From Kitasatospora acidiphila (lineage in GTDB: Bacteria > Actinomycetota > Actinomycetes > Streptomycetales > Streptomycetaceae): a stretch of DNA of 64,000 nt. Of the stretch, positions 1 through 7,428 are shown piece after piece; position 1 is the stretch's first letter, and each line of letters starts with the position of its first letter. The stretch spans positions 2,666,001 to 2,730,000 of the forward strand of contig NZ_VIGB01000003.1 in the NCBI RefSeq assembly GCF_006636205.1, written 5' to 3'. The translations under genes were made by a program, and so were the position numbers. The notes under the pieces are model-generated. The model was not told where the DNA came from. It was given only the letters and a program-made list of their open reading frames with translations, and ran no database searches.

Positions 1-449
1 GTCACACGCAAGGTCCTGCTGTCGTTCACCAAGGACGAGCTCCAGCGGTTCAAACTCATGCTGGGGACCGTGAAGGACGGCCGACTGACCTGGGACGACC
101 CGGCCACCGAGACGCCCGTCCTGGGCGCCACGGAGATCTGGGAGATCTACACCACCATGGGGGCACGCACCCCATCCACCTCCACCTCGTCGAGTTCGAG
201 GTGCTCGGCCGGTGGCCCTTCACCGCGGAGGTGAAGGACGACGGTTCCCTCACGGACATCAAGGTGGACGAGGCCCACGGACAGGAGCCGTTCCCGACCG
301 AACGCGGCCCCAAGGACACCGTGCAGGTGCCCAAGGGCATGGTCACCAGGGTCAAGGCCACCTTCGACAAGCCGGGTATGTACATGTGGCACTGCCACAT
401 CCTCGAACACGAGGACCACGAGATGATCCGGCCGTTGGAAGTCCACTGA
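1..449 (+). pseudogene. Multicopper oxidase 3' end, frameshifted
   Basis: The 3' end of a multicopper oxidase (bilirubin oxidase/CotA-like), which oxidises phenolics or metals at a T1/T2/T3 copper site, usually outside the cytoplasm. Frame 1 runs from the window edge to about 156 and ends in a typical WEIYTT stretch. The next conserved part, HPIHLHLVEFEVLGRW, is only readable in frame 3 from about 159. The terminal copper motif HCHILEHEDHEM (about 387-425) continues in that frame to the stop. The break lies in a G-run at 157-163 and one missing base would explain it. Everything else is well conserved, so this is either a recent frameshift or a base-calling error. The 5' part is outside the window. 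Confidence 0.8.
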
Positions 450-532
450 CCTACGCACCAATCGCACATCCCCGACCCCGCGTCCCGGACCTCGGGCCTC
501 GGAACTCGGGCCTCCCCGAAAGGACTTCCCGC

Positions 533-793
533 ATGCGTAGGCTCATCAGCGCATTCGCCACCGCCGGGTGCACCGCCGCCCTGATGCTGCTGCCGGCCGC
601 AACGGCCCATGCCACGCCGGCCGGCTGCGTCTACAGCGACTCCACGGCGATCACTGCGGCCGACCCGACGGCCGTCACCAGCCTCACCTTCCCCGAAGGC
701 GCCATCAACCCCGAGGGCCAGGTCTGCCACCACGGCACCTGGGTGGGCCCCAGCATCGACGACGGCAGCTACGACAGTGGCACCGGCGCCTGA
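533..793 (+). CDS. Small secreted protein
   Basis: An 86-residue protein of unknown function. It starts with a clear Sec signal peptide: MRRL, a hydrophobic stretch rich in A/L, and a likely cleavage after ATAHA (about residue 27). The mature part is about 59 residues with two cysteines (in GCVYSD and VCHHGTW), so one disulfide is possible. AAAGGA sits 8-13 nt before the ATG. It lies about 85 bp downstream of the oxidase remnant on the same strand; a shared transcript is possible but not shown. No known domain was recognised. Confidence 0.7.
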   Translation: MRRLISAFATAGCTAALMLLPAATAHATPAGCVYSDSTAITAADPTAVTSLTFPEGAINPEGQVCHHGTWVGPSIDDGSYDSGTGA

Positions 794-858
794 CCGCCAC
801 TGACACCTGCGATGCAGGGCACTCTCGCCGGGTGGACTGGGTGACCTGCATCACCTCT

Positions 859-885
859 CGTCACAACCCTTGCTGCTGCGGTGTC
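859..885 (+). promoter_or_regulatory. Candidate ECF41-type promoter for doxX-like gene
   Basis: CGTCACA at 859-865 is followed, after 16 nt, by TGTC at 882-885. The family signature as I recall it is TGTCACA then CGTC, so each half has one mismatch. It lies about 35 nt before the DoxX start, and the ECF41 sigma gene is immediately downstream of doxX. This is inference from sequence and family context. Confidence 0.4.
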
Positions 886-920
886 TTGAGGCCGACCCCT
901 TGGAAGCGAAGGAGCGCCTC

Positions 921-1286
921 ATGAACCTCGCACTCTGGATCGCCGCCGGCCTGCTCGCCCTGGTCGCCCTGGCCGGCGGCGTCAGCAAGACCTTCGTGCC
1001 GAAGGCGAAGCTGGCCAAGGCCCATGGCGGGGAATGGGCCGGGGACGCCGGCACCGGCTTCGTCAAAACCCCGGGGATCCTCGAACTCCTCGCCGCAGTC
1101 GGCCTGGTGGCGCCCGCCGCGCTCCACATCGCGCCGGCCATGGTGCCGGTGACCGCCGTCTGCTGGGTCCTGCTGATGGTCGGCGCGATCATCACCCACC
1201 GCCGCTACGACGGGCAGGCCAAGTTCGTCGCGCTGAACCTGAGCTACCTCGTCCTCGCGGCATTCATCGCCCTCGGCCGCTCCTGA
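921..1286 (+). CDS. DoxX family membrane protein
   Basis: A 121-residue integral membrane protein of the DoxX family with four hydrophobic segments (from LALWIAAGLLAL to LSYLVLAAFIAL). DoxX-like proteins are linked to redox or thiol-stress responses; the reaction here is unknown. The start at 921 is chosen because AAGGAG precedes it by 6-7 nt, whereas the longer reading from 870 adds a non-conserved charged stretch. The ECF41 sigma gene starts 114 bp downstream. ECF41 sigma factors usually sit next to small oxidoreductase, carboxymuconolactone decarboxylase or DoxX-type genes that they control, so this is the likely target. Confidence 0.85.
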   Translation: MNLALWIAAGLLALVALAGGVSKTFVPKAKLAKAHGGEWAGDAGTGFVKTPGILELLAAVGLVAPAALHIAPAMVPVTAVCWVLLMVGAIITHRRYDGQAKFVALNLSYLVLAAFIALGRS

Positions 1287-1400
1287 CCCGCGCCCGATCC
1301 GCCAACTGCGCCAACCACCGCAGAGCCAACGCACCAAGGCACCCGCCGCCGCAATGGCAGCATGGGCGCAACAGCGATCATGAGGGGGATTGACCGAAGA

Positions 1401-2300
1401 ATGGGCACCCACGCCACCTCCGACCCGGCCACCGACGCCTTCGTGGCCCACCGCAACCTGCTCTTCACCGTCGCCTACGAGATGCTCGGCTCGGCGGCCG
1501 ATGCCGAAGACGTCCTCCAGGAAACCTGGTTGAGGTGGGTCAAGGTCGACCTGGCACAAGTGCGGGAGCACCGCGCCTACCTGGTGCGGATCACCACCCG
1601 CCAGTCGCTCAACCGGCTGCGCACCATGACGCGCCGCAAGGAGGCGTACGTCGGCCCATGGCTGCCCGAACCCATGCTCACCGCGCCCGACGTGGCCGAG
1701 GACGTCGAACTGGCGGAGAGCATGTCGATGGCGCTGATGCTCGTCCTCGAAACGCTGTCGCCGACCGAGCGCGCCGTCTTCGTGCTGCGCGAGGTCTTCG
1801 ACGTCGGCTACGACGAGATCGCGGCCGCCGTCGACAAGAGCCCCGCGGCCGTCCGCCAGATCGCACACCGCGCCCGCCGGCACGTCGATGCGCGCCGGCC
1901 TCGCGAGACGGTCTCCGCGAGCAGGACCAAGGCTGCCCTTGAGTCGTTCCAACACGCGCTCGCCACCGGCGACTTGCAGGGCTTCCTCGACGTGCTCGCC
2001 CCCGAGGTCGTCATGATGAGCGACGGCGGCGGCATCAAGCAGGCCGTGCCGCGCCCGATCACCGGCGCCGACAAGGTGGCCCGCCTCATCATCGGCGGCA
2101 CCGCCAAGTCCCATGCCACGCTCACCACTTCGCTCACCATGGTCAACGGCAGCCCCGCTCTCGCCCTGCACCTGGACGGCGAGCTCGACGGCGTGATGGC
2201 GGTCCGGCTGGACGGCGACCGCATCAGCGGCCTCTACTACGTCCGCAACCCGGAGAAGCTGACCCGCGTCGGAACGGAGACCGCGCTCTCCCTGCGCTGA
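1401..2300 (+). CDS. ECF41-type RNA polymerase sigma factor
   Basis: A 299-residue ECF sigma factor with the fused C-terminal SnoaL-like domain of group ECF41. Region 2 covers about residues 15-85 (DAEDVLQETWLRW). Region 4 covers about 110-165 (LSPTERAVFVLREVF, then the YDEIAAAVDKSPAAVRQ helix-turn-helix). The extension carries the two ECF41 hallmarks: a DGGG-K motif (SDGGGIKQA) and an NPDKL-like motif (NPEKL) near the end. The extension replaces a separate anti-sigma factor. An in-frame ATG exists at 1362, but 1401 matches the usual family N-terminus. Its likely target is the DoxX gene upstream. Confidence 0.9.
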   Translation: MGTHATSDPATDAFVAHRNLLFTVAYEMLGSAADAEDVLQETWLRWVKVDLAQVREHRAYLVRITTRQSLNRLRTMTRRKEAYVGPWLPEPMLTAPDVAEDVELAESMSMALMLVLETLSPTERAVFVLREVFDVGYDEIAAAVDKSPAAVRQIAHRARRHVDARRPRETVSASRTKAALESFQHALATGDLQGFLDVLAPEVVMMSDGGGIKQAVPRPITGADKVARLIIGGTAKSHATLTTSLTMVNGSPALALHLDGELDGVMAVRLDGDRISGLYYVRNPEKLTRVGTETALSLR

Positions 2301-2306
2301 ACGCGA

Positions 2307-2349
2307 AGGCGGGGTAACTCCGGAACCTCTCCGCAGAGTTGCCCCGCCT
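2307..2349. terminator. Bidirectional terminator hairpin
   Basis: Arms 2307-2320 and 2336-2349 pair over 14 positions (AGGCGGGG with CCCCGCCT, one G-U pair, then AACTC with GAGTT). It lies between the convergent ECF41 and VOC genes. Confidence 0.8.
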
Positions 2350-2364
2350 CCCCATCTCCGCCTC

Positions 2365-2838
2365 TCACTCCTCGGCGATGAAGTCGCCCTGGAGGTTCTC
2401 CTTGGCCCACGCCTTGGCCTGCTCCGCCTCGGCCTCACGCTGTGCGGTGATGATCACCCGGTTCCCATCGGGGTCGTCGATGGTCACATCAGTGGTGAAC
2501 CACAGCGTGTCCGTGGGACCTTCAATGCGGGCACCCTCCGGAGCGGCGGCCCGGAGCGCGGTCGCCAGCGCTGCCACGTCCTGGCCGCCGGCGTTGAAGC
2601 TCACCGTCACGCTGCCGCGCGACGCCGTGCCGGGGACGAGCAGGATGTCCTGGTACTTCATCCGCCGCAGGTGCACCAGCGCGGGGACCCCCTCCGGGCC
2701 CGGAATGGTCGCGATGGAGACGAACCCGACGGCGTGGTAGAACGCCTCGGCCGCCAGGATGTCCGCAACCTTGAAGCTGGCGAACATCGGCATGGGGTAG
2801 ATGGTCCGGTCGACAACCGGTGCAGTGGTATCGGTCAT
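2365..2838 (-). CDS. VOC family (glyoxalase/bleomycin-resistance) protein
   Basis: A 157-residue VOC-superfamily protein, probably a metal- or drug-binding beta-alpha-beta-beta-beta protein (dihydroxybiphenyl dioxygenase, glyoxalase or resistance type); the substrate is unknown. Features are FASFKVADILAAEAFYHAVGF near the N-terminus and the usual C-terminal DPDGNRVIITAQRE. The start at 2838 (MTDTTAPV) coincides with the predicted transcription start of a MerR-type promoter 7 nt upstream, so the mRNA is probably leaderless. The longer reading to 2919 would run through that promoter and is rejected. No merR gene is visible nearby. Confidence 0.85.
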   Translation of the reverse strand: MTDTTAPVVDRTIYPMPMFASFKVADILAAEAFYHAVGFVSIATIPGPEGVPALVHLRRMKYQDILLVPGTASRGSVTVSFNAGGQDVAALATALRAAAPEGARIEGPTDTLWFTTDVTIDDPDGNRVIITAQREAEAEQAKAWAKENLQGDFIAEE

Positions 2839-2845
2839 GCCCCGG

Positions 2846-2876
2846 AACGTATGACCTGACGCTACGTCAGGGTCAA
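2846..2876 (-). promoter_or_regulatory. MerR-type promoter/operator of the VOC gene
   Basis: On the minus strand a -35 TTGACC (2876-2871) and a -10 TACGTT (2851-2846) are separated by 19 bp, the overlong spacing typical of MerR-activated promoters. The spacer holds a 7-bp perfect inverted repeat, CCTGACG-CTA-CGTCAGG (2855-2871). The -10 ends 7 nt before the ATG at 2838. Confidence 0.65.
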
Positions 2877-2937
2877 AGCCCACCACCCCACGCAACGCCT
2901 CCGCGCTCCCTGGCCCCAAAGCGGCTGCCCCGCCCCG

Positions 2938-3618
2938 TCACGCCACCCGCGGTTCCCGCTTCCGCCCCCGCCCACGGCGCGCGCGGCGTTCGCGGGTCGG
3001 GTGCTCCGCGGCCGACGGAGCCACCTGGATCCGCAGCTCGAGTGGCAGCTCGCCGCCCACCGCGGCGCACGCGTGCGCCAGTGGCCCGTCCCGGAAGGCC
3101 GTCACCGCTGCCGAGGGGTCGCTGCCCGGCTCCAGGAGCAGCTGTGCCCGCAGGCGGGCCCGGTGGGGGCTCCCGAACAGGCGGACCCGGGCTGCCGTCA
3201 CCTCCGGCAGGTGCAGCGCTGCGTCCTGCACCGCGCTGGCCAGCGCCGCGCCCCGCAGGCGCAGCCGCAGGACGGGTCCCCCACCAGGCCCACTCCCGCC
3301 GCCACCCGTCGGCAGCTCGAACTCGGCGGGCGTGGACTGCCGCAGTTGCGCGGCCAGCCAGCAGACCGACAGCACCACCAGCAGCGCGAGGCCCGCCACC
3401 ACCGCCGGCCACCACCAGCCGCGGTCGCGCCAGCGGGTGCGGGAGGCGTTGCTGAGCAGCGGCTGGTGCGGCGAGGTGAGCGGCCACCAGGAGGGCGGGG
3501 TGACCCCCAGCCGGTGGTAGGCGTCGAAGCCCCCGGCCAGCACCAGCAGCGCGCCGACCAGCAGCACCAGACCGACCACCGCGAGCAGCACGCGGTTCAC
3601 CGTGGTCCGATTCACCAT
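2938..3618 (-). CDS. AmaP-like alkaline shock membrane anchor
   Basis: A 226-residue membrane protein resembling AmaP, the anchor that ties Asp23-family proteins to the membrane. Two hydrophobic segments lie near residues 8-30 and 68-90. A cytoplasmic domain with an Asp23-like fold follows, with the usual VRLFGSP and LRAQLLLEPG-type strands. The C-terminus is a run of arginine and lysine. It is the last gene of a five-gene minus-strand cluster (5231 to 2938), 17 bp after the DUF6286 gene. The role is inferred to be envelope stress or cell-wall homeostasis. Confidence 0.75.
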   Translation of the reverse strand: MVNRTTVNRVLLAVVGLVLLVGALLVLAGGFDAYHRLGVTPPSWWPLTSPHQPLLSNASRTRWRDRGWWWPAVVAGLALLVVLSVCWLAAQLRQSTPAEFELPTGGGGSGPGGGPVLRLRLRGAALASAVQDAALHLPEVTAARVRLFGSPHRARLRAQLLLEPGSDPSAAVTAFRDGPLAHACAAVGGELPLELRIQVAPSAAEHPTRERRARRGRGRKREPRVA

Positions 3619-3635
3619 CAACCTCCAGCCGTCGG

Positions 3636-4172
3636 TCAGTGCATGTGCGGCCGGTGCCGGGCCCGCCGCCCGCGCACCGTCAGAGCGGGCGGCCGCACCA
3701 GGCCGATCCGGTCCAGCTCCTCGTTCAGCACCACGCGCGCCCGGTCCAGGTCGGCGCTGCCGTGCACGGTGACCCGGGCCCGCCGCCGGCCCACCCGGAC
3801 CCGGGCGGACGCCACCATGGGCTCCGCGCAGACCCGCCGCTCCAGCAGTGCGGCGACGCCGAGCCGGTCGACCGCCGAGCCGGGGGCCTGGCGCAGCGGC
3901 AGCCAGCGCCGCTCCCCCGGTGCCACGGCCAGCACCAGCAGCCACAGGCCGAGCGCGGCCACCACCGCGGCGCCGGCCAGCGCCCAGGGCGAGTCCAGGT
4001 GGCGGGTGGACAGCTGGTGGGCGAGCCAGTGGCGCCAGCTGCCGGTGTGGTGGCCGGTCCACTCCGACACCGCGTCATAGAGCAGCGCCCCGGCCCCGGC
4101 CAGTACCGCCAGCGCGACCAGCGCCGACACCCGGGTGCGGGGGGAACGCGGACGGCCCGCCTCACCTGGCAC
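3636..4172 (-). CDS. DUF6286 family membrane protein
   Basis: A 178-residue protein with two hydrophobic segments (about residues 15-35 and 62-85), followed by an Asp23-like soluble domain (VRVGRRRARVTVHGSAD and a short C-terminal basic tail). This DUF6286-type protein is regularly found in actinobacterial Asp23 clusters; its biochemical function is unknown. Its start overlaps the end of the preceding Asp23 gene by 11 nt, so the two are translationally coupled. It ends in an unusual HRPHMH tail. Confidence 0.75.
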   Translation of the reverse strand: MPGEAGRPRSPRTRVSALVALAVLAGAGALLYDAVSEWTGHHTGSWRHWLAHQLSTRHLDSPWALAGAAVVAALGLWLLVLAVAPGERRWLPLRQAPGSAVDRLGVAALLERRVCAEPMVASARVRVGRRRARVTVHGSADLDRARVVLNEELDRIGLVRPPALTVRGRRARHRPHMH

Positions 4173-4533
4173 TGGACGGCTCCACGGGCACCAGGTGCTC
4201 CACCACCACGTCCACCTCCCGCACCTCGATCCCGGTCAGCCCGCCCACCCGCTCGCCCACCTGCGCCCGCACCCGCTCGGCCCAGGCCGCCAGGTCACCG
4301 GGGAACGGCAGGTCCAGCCCGACCCACACCCGGGCGCCGCCGCCGAGCACGGCCACCGAGACCCGCGGGTGGCCGCCGACCGGGTCGGGCCCGAGCGCCT
4401 CCCGCGCGGCGACCTCGGCGATCCGCTGCAGCACCCGGTCGGCGATCCGCAGTCGGCCGCGTCGGGCGGGCGCGGTGTCCGGGCCGGTGTTCCGCCCCCA
4501 GGCGGCCCGCAGGAGCGAGTCCCCCGTCGCCAT
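4162..4533 (-). CDS. Asp23/Gls24 family protein (short paralogue)
   Basis: A 123-residue Asp23/Gls24-family protein. The core covers about residues 28-115: RIADRVLQRIAEVAAREALG, then VSVAVLGGGARVWVGLDL, then the ERVGGLTGIEVREVDVVVEHL strand that is diagnostic for the family. It is shorter and more divergent than the paralogue at 4758. It overlaps the DUF2273 gene by one base (TGATG) and the DUF6286 gene by 11 nt, so it lies inside a tightly coupled operon. Confidence 0.8.
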   Translation of the reverse strand: MATGDSLLRAAWGRNTGPDTAPARRGRLRIADRVLQRIAEVAAREALGPDPVGGHPRVSVAVLGGGARVWVGLDLPFPGDLAAWAERVRAQVGERVGGLTGIEVREVDVVVEHLVPVEPSSAR

Positions 4534-4724
4534 CAGCGGCGCCGGTCGTGGCTGCGCAGCAGGTCGCCGAGGTCACCCAGGTCGATGTCGCTCTCCATCA
4601 GCCGCCCGACCACGAAGCCGACGGCTCCGAGGGCGAGGACCAGCAGGAAGGCGGCGAACCCGCCGAAGTAGCCGGCGAACCCCAGGGCCATGCCGATCAG
4701 CAGGCCGAGATGGGCGAGATTCAT
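4533..4724 (-). CDS. DUF2273-like small membrane protein
   Basis: A 63-residue protein with two transmembrane helices (about residues 5-22 and 25-43) and a charged tail with MESDIDLGDLGDLL and RRR. It resembles the DUF2273 proteins that accompany Asp23 and AmaP. GGGAG stands about 8 nt before the ATG. It overlaps the next gene by one base. Confidence 0.7.
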   Translation of the reverse strand: MNLAHLGLLIGMALGFAGYFGGFAAFLLVLALGAVGFVVGRLMESDIDLGDLGDLLRSHDRRR

Positions 4725-4757
4725 CAGGTACTCCCGAGGGCTCTGAATGTGTGGCAG

Positions 4758-5231
4758 TTACTGGACCCGGCCCCGCCGTTCGGAGGAGATCAGCTCCTCT
4801 TCCTCCTCGGACTCGTCCGGCAGGTGGACGTCGTTGACCGCGATGTTGACCTCGACCACTTCGAGGCCGGTGAGCCGCTCCACCGCGCTGATGATGTTGC
4901 GCCGCACCGCGGCCACCAGCTCGGGGATCACCGCCCCGTACTCGACGATCAGGGCGATGTCGATCGCGGTCTGCCGCTCCCCCACCTCGGCCTTGATCCC
5001 GCGCGAGACGCTGGTCCGGCCGCCGGAGGCCCGGTCCCGCATCGCGCCGAGGGTGCGGGCCAGGCCCGAGCCGAGCGCGTGGATCCCGGGCACCTCGCGG
5101 GCGGCCATGCCCGCGATCTTCTCGACGACGCCGTCGGCCATCACCGTGCGGCCGCGCTGCTCGGCTCCGGTGTTGCCGTGCGGCGCGTGCGACTTGGTGA
5201 TCAGATCGGACGGTTTGGGGGTCTCGGGCAT
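4758..5231 (-). CDS. Asp23/Gls24 family envelope stress protein
   Basis: A 157-residue Asp23/Gls24 protein, first gene of the cluster. After a basic, flexible N-terminus (to about residue 28), the family core follows: MADGVVEKIAGMAAREVPG, GIKAEVGERQTAIDIALIVEYG, then ERLTGLEVVEVNIAVNDVHLP. The tail is acidic (DESEEEEE). In Firmicutes, Asp23 coats the membrane through AmaP and responds to cell-wall stress; a similar role is inferred here. The 113-bp gap to the MFS gene should hold the operon promoter. No clear operator was seen. Confidence 0.85.
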   Translation of the reverse strand: MPETPKPSDLITKSHAPHGNTGAEQRGRTVMADGVVEKIAGMAAREVPGIHALGSGLARTLGAMRDRASGGRTSVSRGIKAEVGERQTAIDIALIVEYGAVIPELVAAVRRNIISAVERLTGLEVVEVNIAVNDVHLPDESEEEEELISSERRGRVQ

Positions 5232-5344
5232 GGGGGTGCCTCCAGCGGTGTGGCTCCAGCTATACCGTAATCAGCACTAACTCTGACATTTCGCCACGAA
5301 ACGTGCCCCTGGAAGAGTCCACTCGCACACGAACAGCCTCCCGG

Positions 5345-6835
5345 TCACCGGACCTCCTGGTACTCCGGGAGAGCGACGGGCGTACTCCGGGTCGCGGGGC
5401 GCATGGTCAGGACGAGCACGGCCAGCCCGGCGAAGATCAGGGCGGCGACCAGGCCGGTGACGTGCAGGCCCGCGGTGAAGGCGGCCCGCGCGGTGTGCAG
5501 CAGGGCCGCGCCCTGACCGGCCGGCAGGCGGTGGGCGGCGGCGAGCGCGCCGGCCAGCGAGTCGGAGGTGCCGTGCGCCCGGTGGCGGTAGACCACCGCA
5601 GCCAGCACACCTAGCAGCGCGAAGCCCAGCGAGCCACCGAAGTAGTTGCCCGTCTCCGACATCGCTGCCGCCGAGCCGGCGCGCTCCGGCGGCACGGATC
5701 CGACCACCAGCCCGGTGCCGAGCGCGAACAGCGGGCCGGTGCCCAGCGCCAGCACGGCGATGCCGGTCATCACCAGCGGGAGCGCCCCGGCACCGTCGGC
5801 GCCGGCCAGCAGCAGGCCGCCCAGCGCCGACACCGCGAGCCCGCCGGCGATCGCGGTGGTCTGCTTCATCCGGCGGACCAGTTGCGGCGCGGTCATGGTG
5901 CCGACCGCCACGCCCAGACCCATCGGCGCGAACAGCACCGCCGAGGCCAGCGGCGAGTGGCCCAGCACGCCCTGCAGGTACTGGGTGACCAGCAGGCCGG
6001 TGCCGGCCATGGCGATGCCGGCGAACACCAGCGCGACGATGACGGCCGTGAACGGCCGCCCGCGGAACAGTCGAAGGTCCAACAGCGGCGTCTCCAACCG
6101 AAGTTGACGACGCACGAAGAGGGCCCCGAGGGCCGCGCCGAGGACCAGCGCCAGCGCCGGGACGGTCGGCGCGCTCGCCACGGCCAGCTGCTTGACGCCG
6201 TAGAACACCAGCAGCACCGCCAGCAGCGACTGCCCGACGCCGACCGGGTCCAGCCGCCCGGCCCGGTCGCTGCGGAACTCCGGCAGCAGCACCGGCCCGG
6301 CGAGCAGCAGCACCGCCATCGCCGGCACGGCGGCCAGGAACACCGATCCCCACCAGAAGTGCTGGAGCAGCAGCCCGGCGAGCACGGGCCCGAGCGCACC
6401 ACCGGCGAACTGGCAGGTCGCCCAGATCGCGATGGCCTGCCCGCGCTGCCGTTCGTCGCGGAACATGGTGGTGATCAGGGCGAGGGTCGACGGGGCCAGG
6501 GTGGCGCCGGCGACGCCCAGCAGCGCCCGCACGACGATCAGCATCAGCGGGCTGACCGCGAACGCGGCCGGCACCGACAGCACGGCGAACGCCGCGGCAC
6601 CGATCAGCAGCAGGCGTCGGCGGCCGATCCGGTCACCGAGCGTCCCCATCGTGATGACCAGGCCGGCCACCATGAGTCCGTAGCTGTCGCTGATCCACAG
6701 CTGCTGGACGCTGCCGGCACCCAGCTCGGCGCTCAACCGCGGCAGCGCGAGCAGCAGCGCCGTCGTGTCGATCGCGACCAGCAGTGTCGGCAGGCAGAGG
6801 ACGGCCAGTCCCAGCCACGCCCGGTTGGCTCGCAT
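5345..6835 (-). CDS. MFS drug/proton antiporter (DHA2 type)
   Basis: A 496-residue 14-helix MFS exporter of the EmrB/QacA (SmvA-like) type. Motif A is GTLGDRIGRRRLLLIG in the loop after helix 2, and motif C (GGALGPVLAG) is in helix 5. An intrahelical acidic residue lies in VAIDTTALLLALP. It probably exports cationic or lipophilic toxins. The ATG at 6835 (MRANRAW, with GGAG upstream) is chosen because the longer reading from 6922 would begin inside the -35 box. The promoter matches that of the divergent YCII-ECF42 operon, so ECF42 control is likely. Confidence 0.88.
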   Translation of the reverse strand: MRANRAWLGLAVLCLPTLLVAIDTTALLLALPRLSAELGAGSVQQLWISDSYGLMVAGLVITMGTLGDRIGRRRLLLIGAAAFAVLSVPAAFAVSPLMLIVVRALLGVAGATLAPSTLALITTMFRDERQRGQAIAIWATCQFAGGALGPVLAGLLLQHFWWGSVFLAAVPAMAVLLLAGPVLLPEFRSDRAGRLDPVGVGQSLLAVLLVFYGVKQLAVASAPTVPALALVLGAALGALFVRRQLRLETPLLDLRLFRGRPFTAVIVALVFAGIAMAGTGLLVTQYLQGVLGHSPLASAVLFAPMGLGVAVGTMTAPQLVRRMKQTTAIAGGLAVSALGGLLLAGADGAGALPLVMTGIAVLALGTGPLFALGTGLVVGSVPPERAGSAAAMSETGNYFGGSLGFALLGVLAAVVYRHRAHGTSDSLAGALAAAHRLPAGQGAALLHTARAAFTAGLHVTGLVAALIFAGLAVLVLTMRPATRSTPVALPEYQEVR

Positions 6836-6893
6836 CTCGAAGGCTCCGGTTTCTCTCGGGGTTTCGCCGGCTTCTCCCGGCGCTTCGCCGACC

Positions 6894-6921
6894 GGTCGGA
6901 GCGGGCGGGCGCGTCTTGACA
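6894..6921 (-). promoter_or_regulatory. ECF42-type promoter of the MFS gene
   Basis: On the minus strand TGTCAA (6921-6916), 16 nt, then CCGACC (6899-6894). The -35 region lies in a 14-bp arm (6912-6925) that is perfectly inverted at 6978-6991. The arrangement is identical to the promoter of the divergent operon, and the predicted leader is about 50 nt. Confidence 0.65.
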
Positions 6922-6981
6922 TCCCCTGCCGGGAATCCGCCGGAAAACCGGAGAAGCTCGTGCGAGATTTCCGCCGAGGGA

Positions 6982-7009
6982 TGTCAAGACGAGGGCGGCG
7001 GCTCCGACC
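6982..7009 (+). promoter_or_regulatory. ECF42-type promoter of the YCII-sigma operon
   Basis: TGTCAA at 6982-6987, a 16-nt spacer, then CCGACC at 7004-7009. The bases after the -35 (GACG) and before the -10 (GCT) are the same as in the divergent MFS promoter. The shared elements imply one sigma factor for both, most simply the ECF42 protein encoded at 7425. Confidence 0.65.
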
Positions 7010-7056
7010 ACCGGTCGAAGGGGCCCGGCGGGCCCACTGCCCATGAGGAGGACGAG

Positions 7057-7428
7057 ATGCAGTTCCTGATCAGCCTGCACATCAACCCGGCCGTGCTGGA
7101 TGCGTTGACCGACGAGGAGAAGGCGGCGATCGGCAGCGGCCACGGCGCGTTCATCGCGGAGCTCAAGGAGTCCGGCGAGCTGATCACCACCCAGGCGCTG
7201 GTCGACCCGTCGCAGGCCGTCGTGGTGTCCGTCGTGGGCGGCCAGCCGGTGGTGACCGACGGCCCGTTCCTGGAGGCCAAGGAGTTCCTGGGCGGCTTCT
7301 ACCTGGTCGACTGCGAGAACAAGGAGCGCGCGATCGAGCTGGCGGCGCGGATTCCGGACGCCGCGATCACGGGCCTGGGCGTCGAGGTGCGGCAAGTGAT
7401 GTTCGCTGACGGACAATTGGAGGCATGA
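7057..7428 (+). CDS. YCII/DGPF-domain protein
   Basis: A 123-residue YCII-related protein with the signature TDGPFLEAKEFLGGFYLVDC (about residues 67-86). DGPF proteins nearly always accompany ECF42 sigma factors and are their regulated partners. The molecular function is unknown; ferredoxin-like small-molecule binding has been proposed from the fold. A strong GAGGAGGA precedes the ATG. The stop overlaps the sigma start as ATGA, giving translational coupling. Confidence 0.9.
   Translation: MQFLISLHINPAVLDALTDEEKAAIGSGHGAFIAELKESGELITTQALVDPSQAVVVSVVGGQPVVTDGPFLEAKEFLGGFYLVDCENKERAIELAARIPDAAITGLGVEVRQVMFADGQLEA

Noticed and set aside
3639-5270. Long plus-strand open frame across the Asp23 cluster
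   Set aside because: Runs antisense to five recognised overlapping genes and has Pro/Arg/Gly-rich shadow composition.
6836-6922. N-terminal extension of the MFS protein (start at 6922)
   Set aside because: It would begin inside the -35 element and cross the whole promoter, and it adds a non-conserved Pro/Glu-rich stretch.
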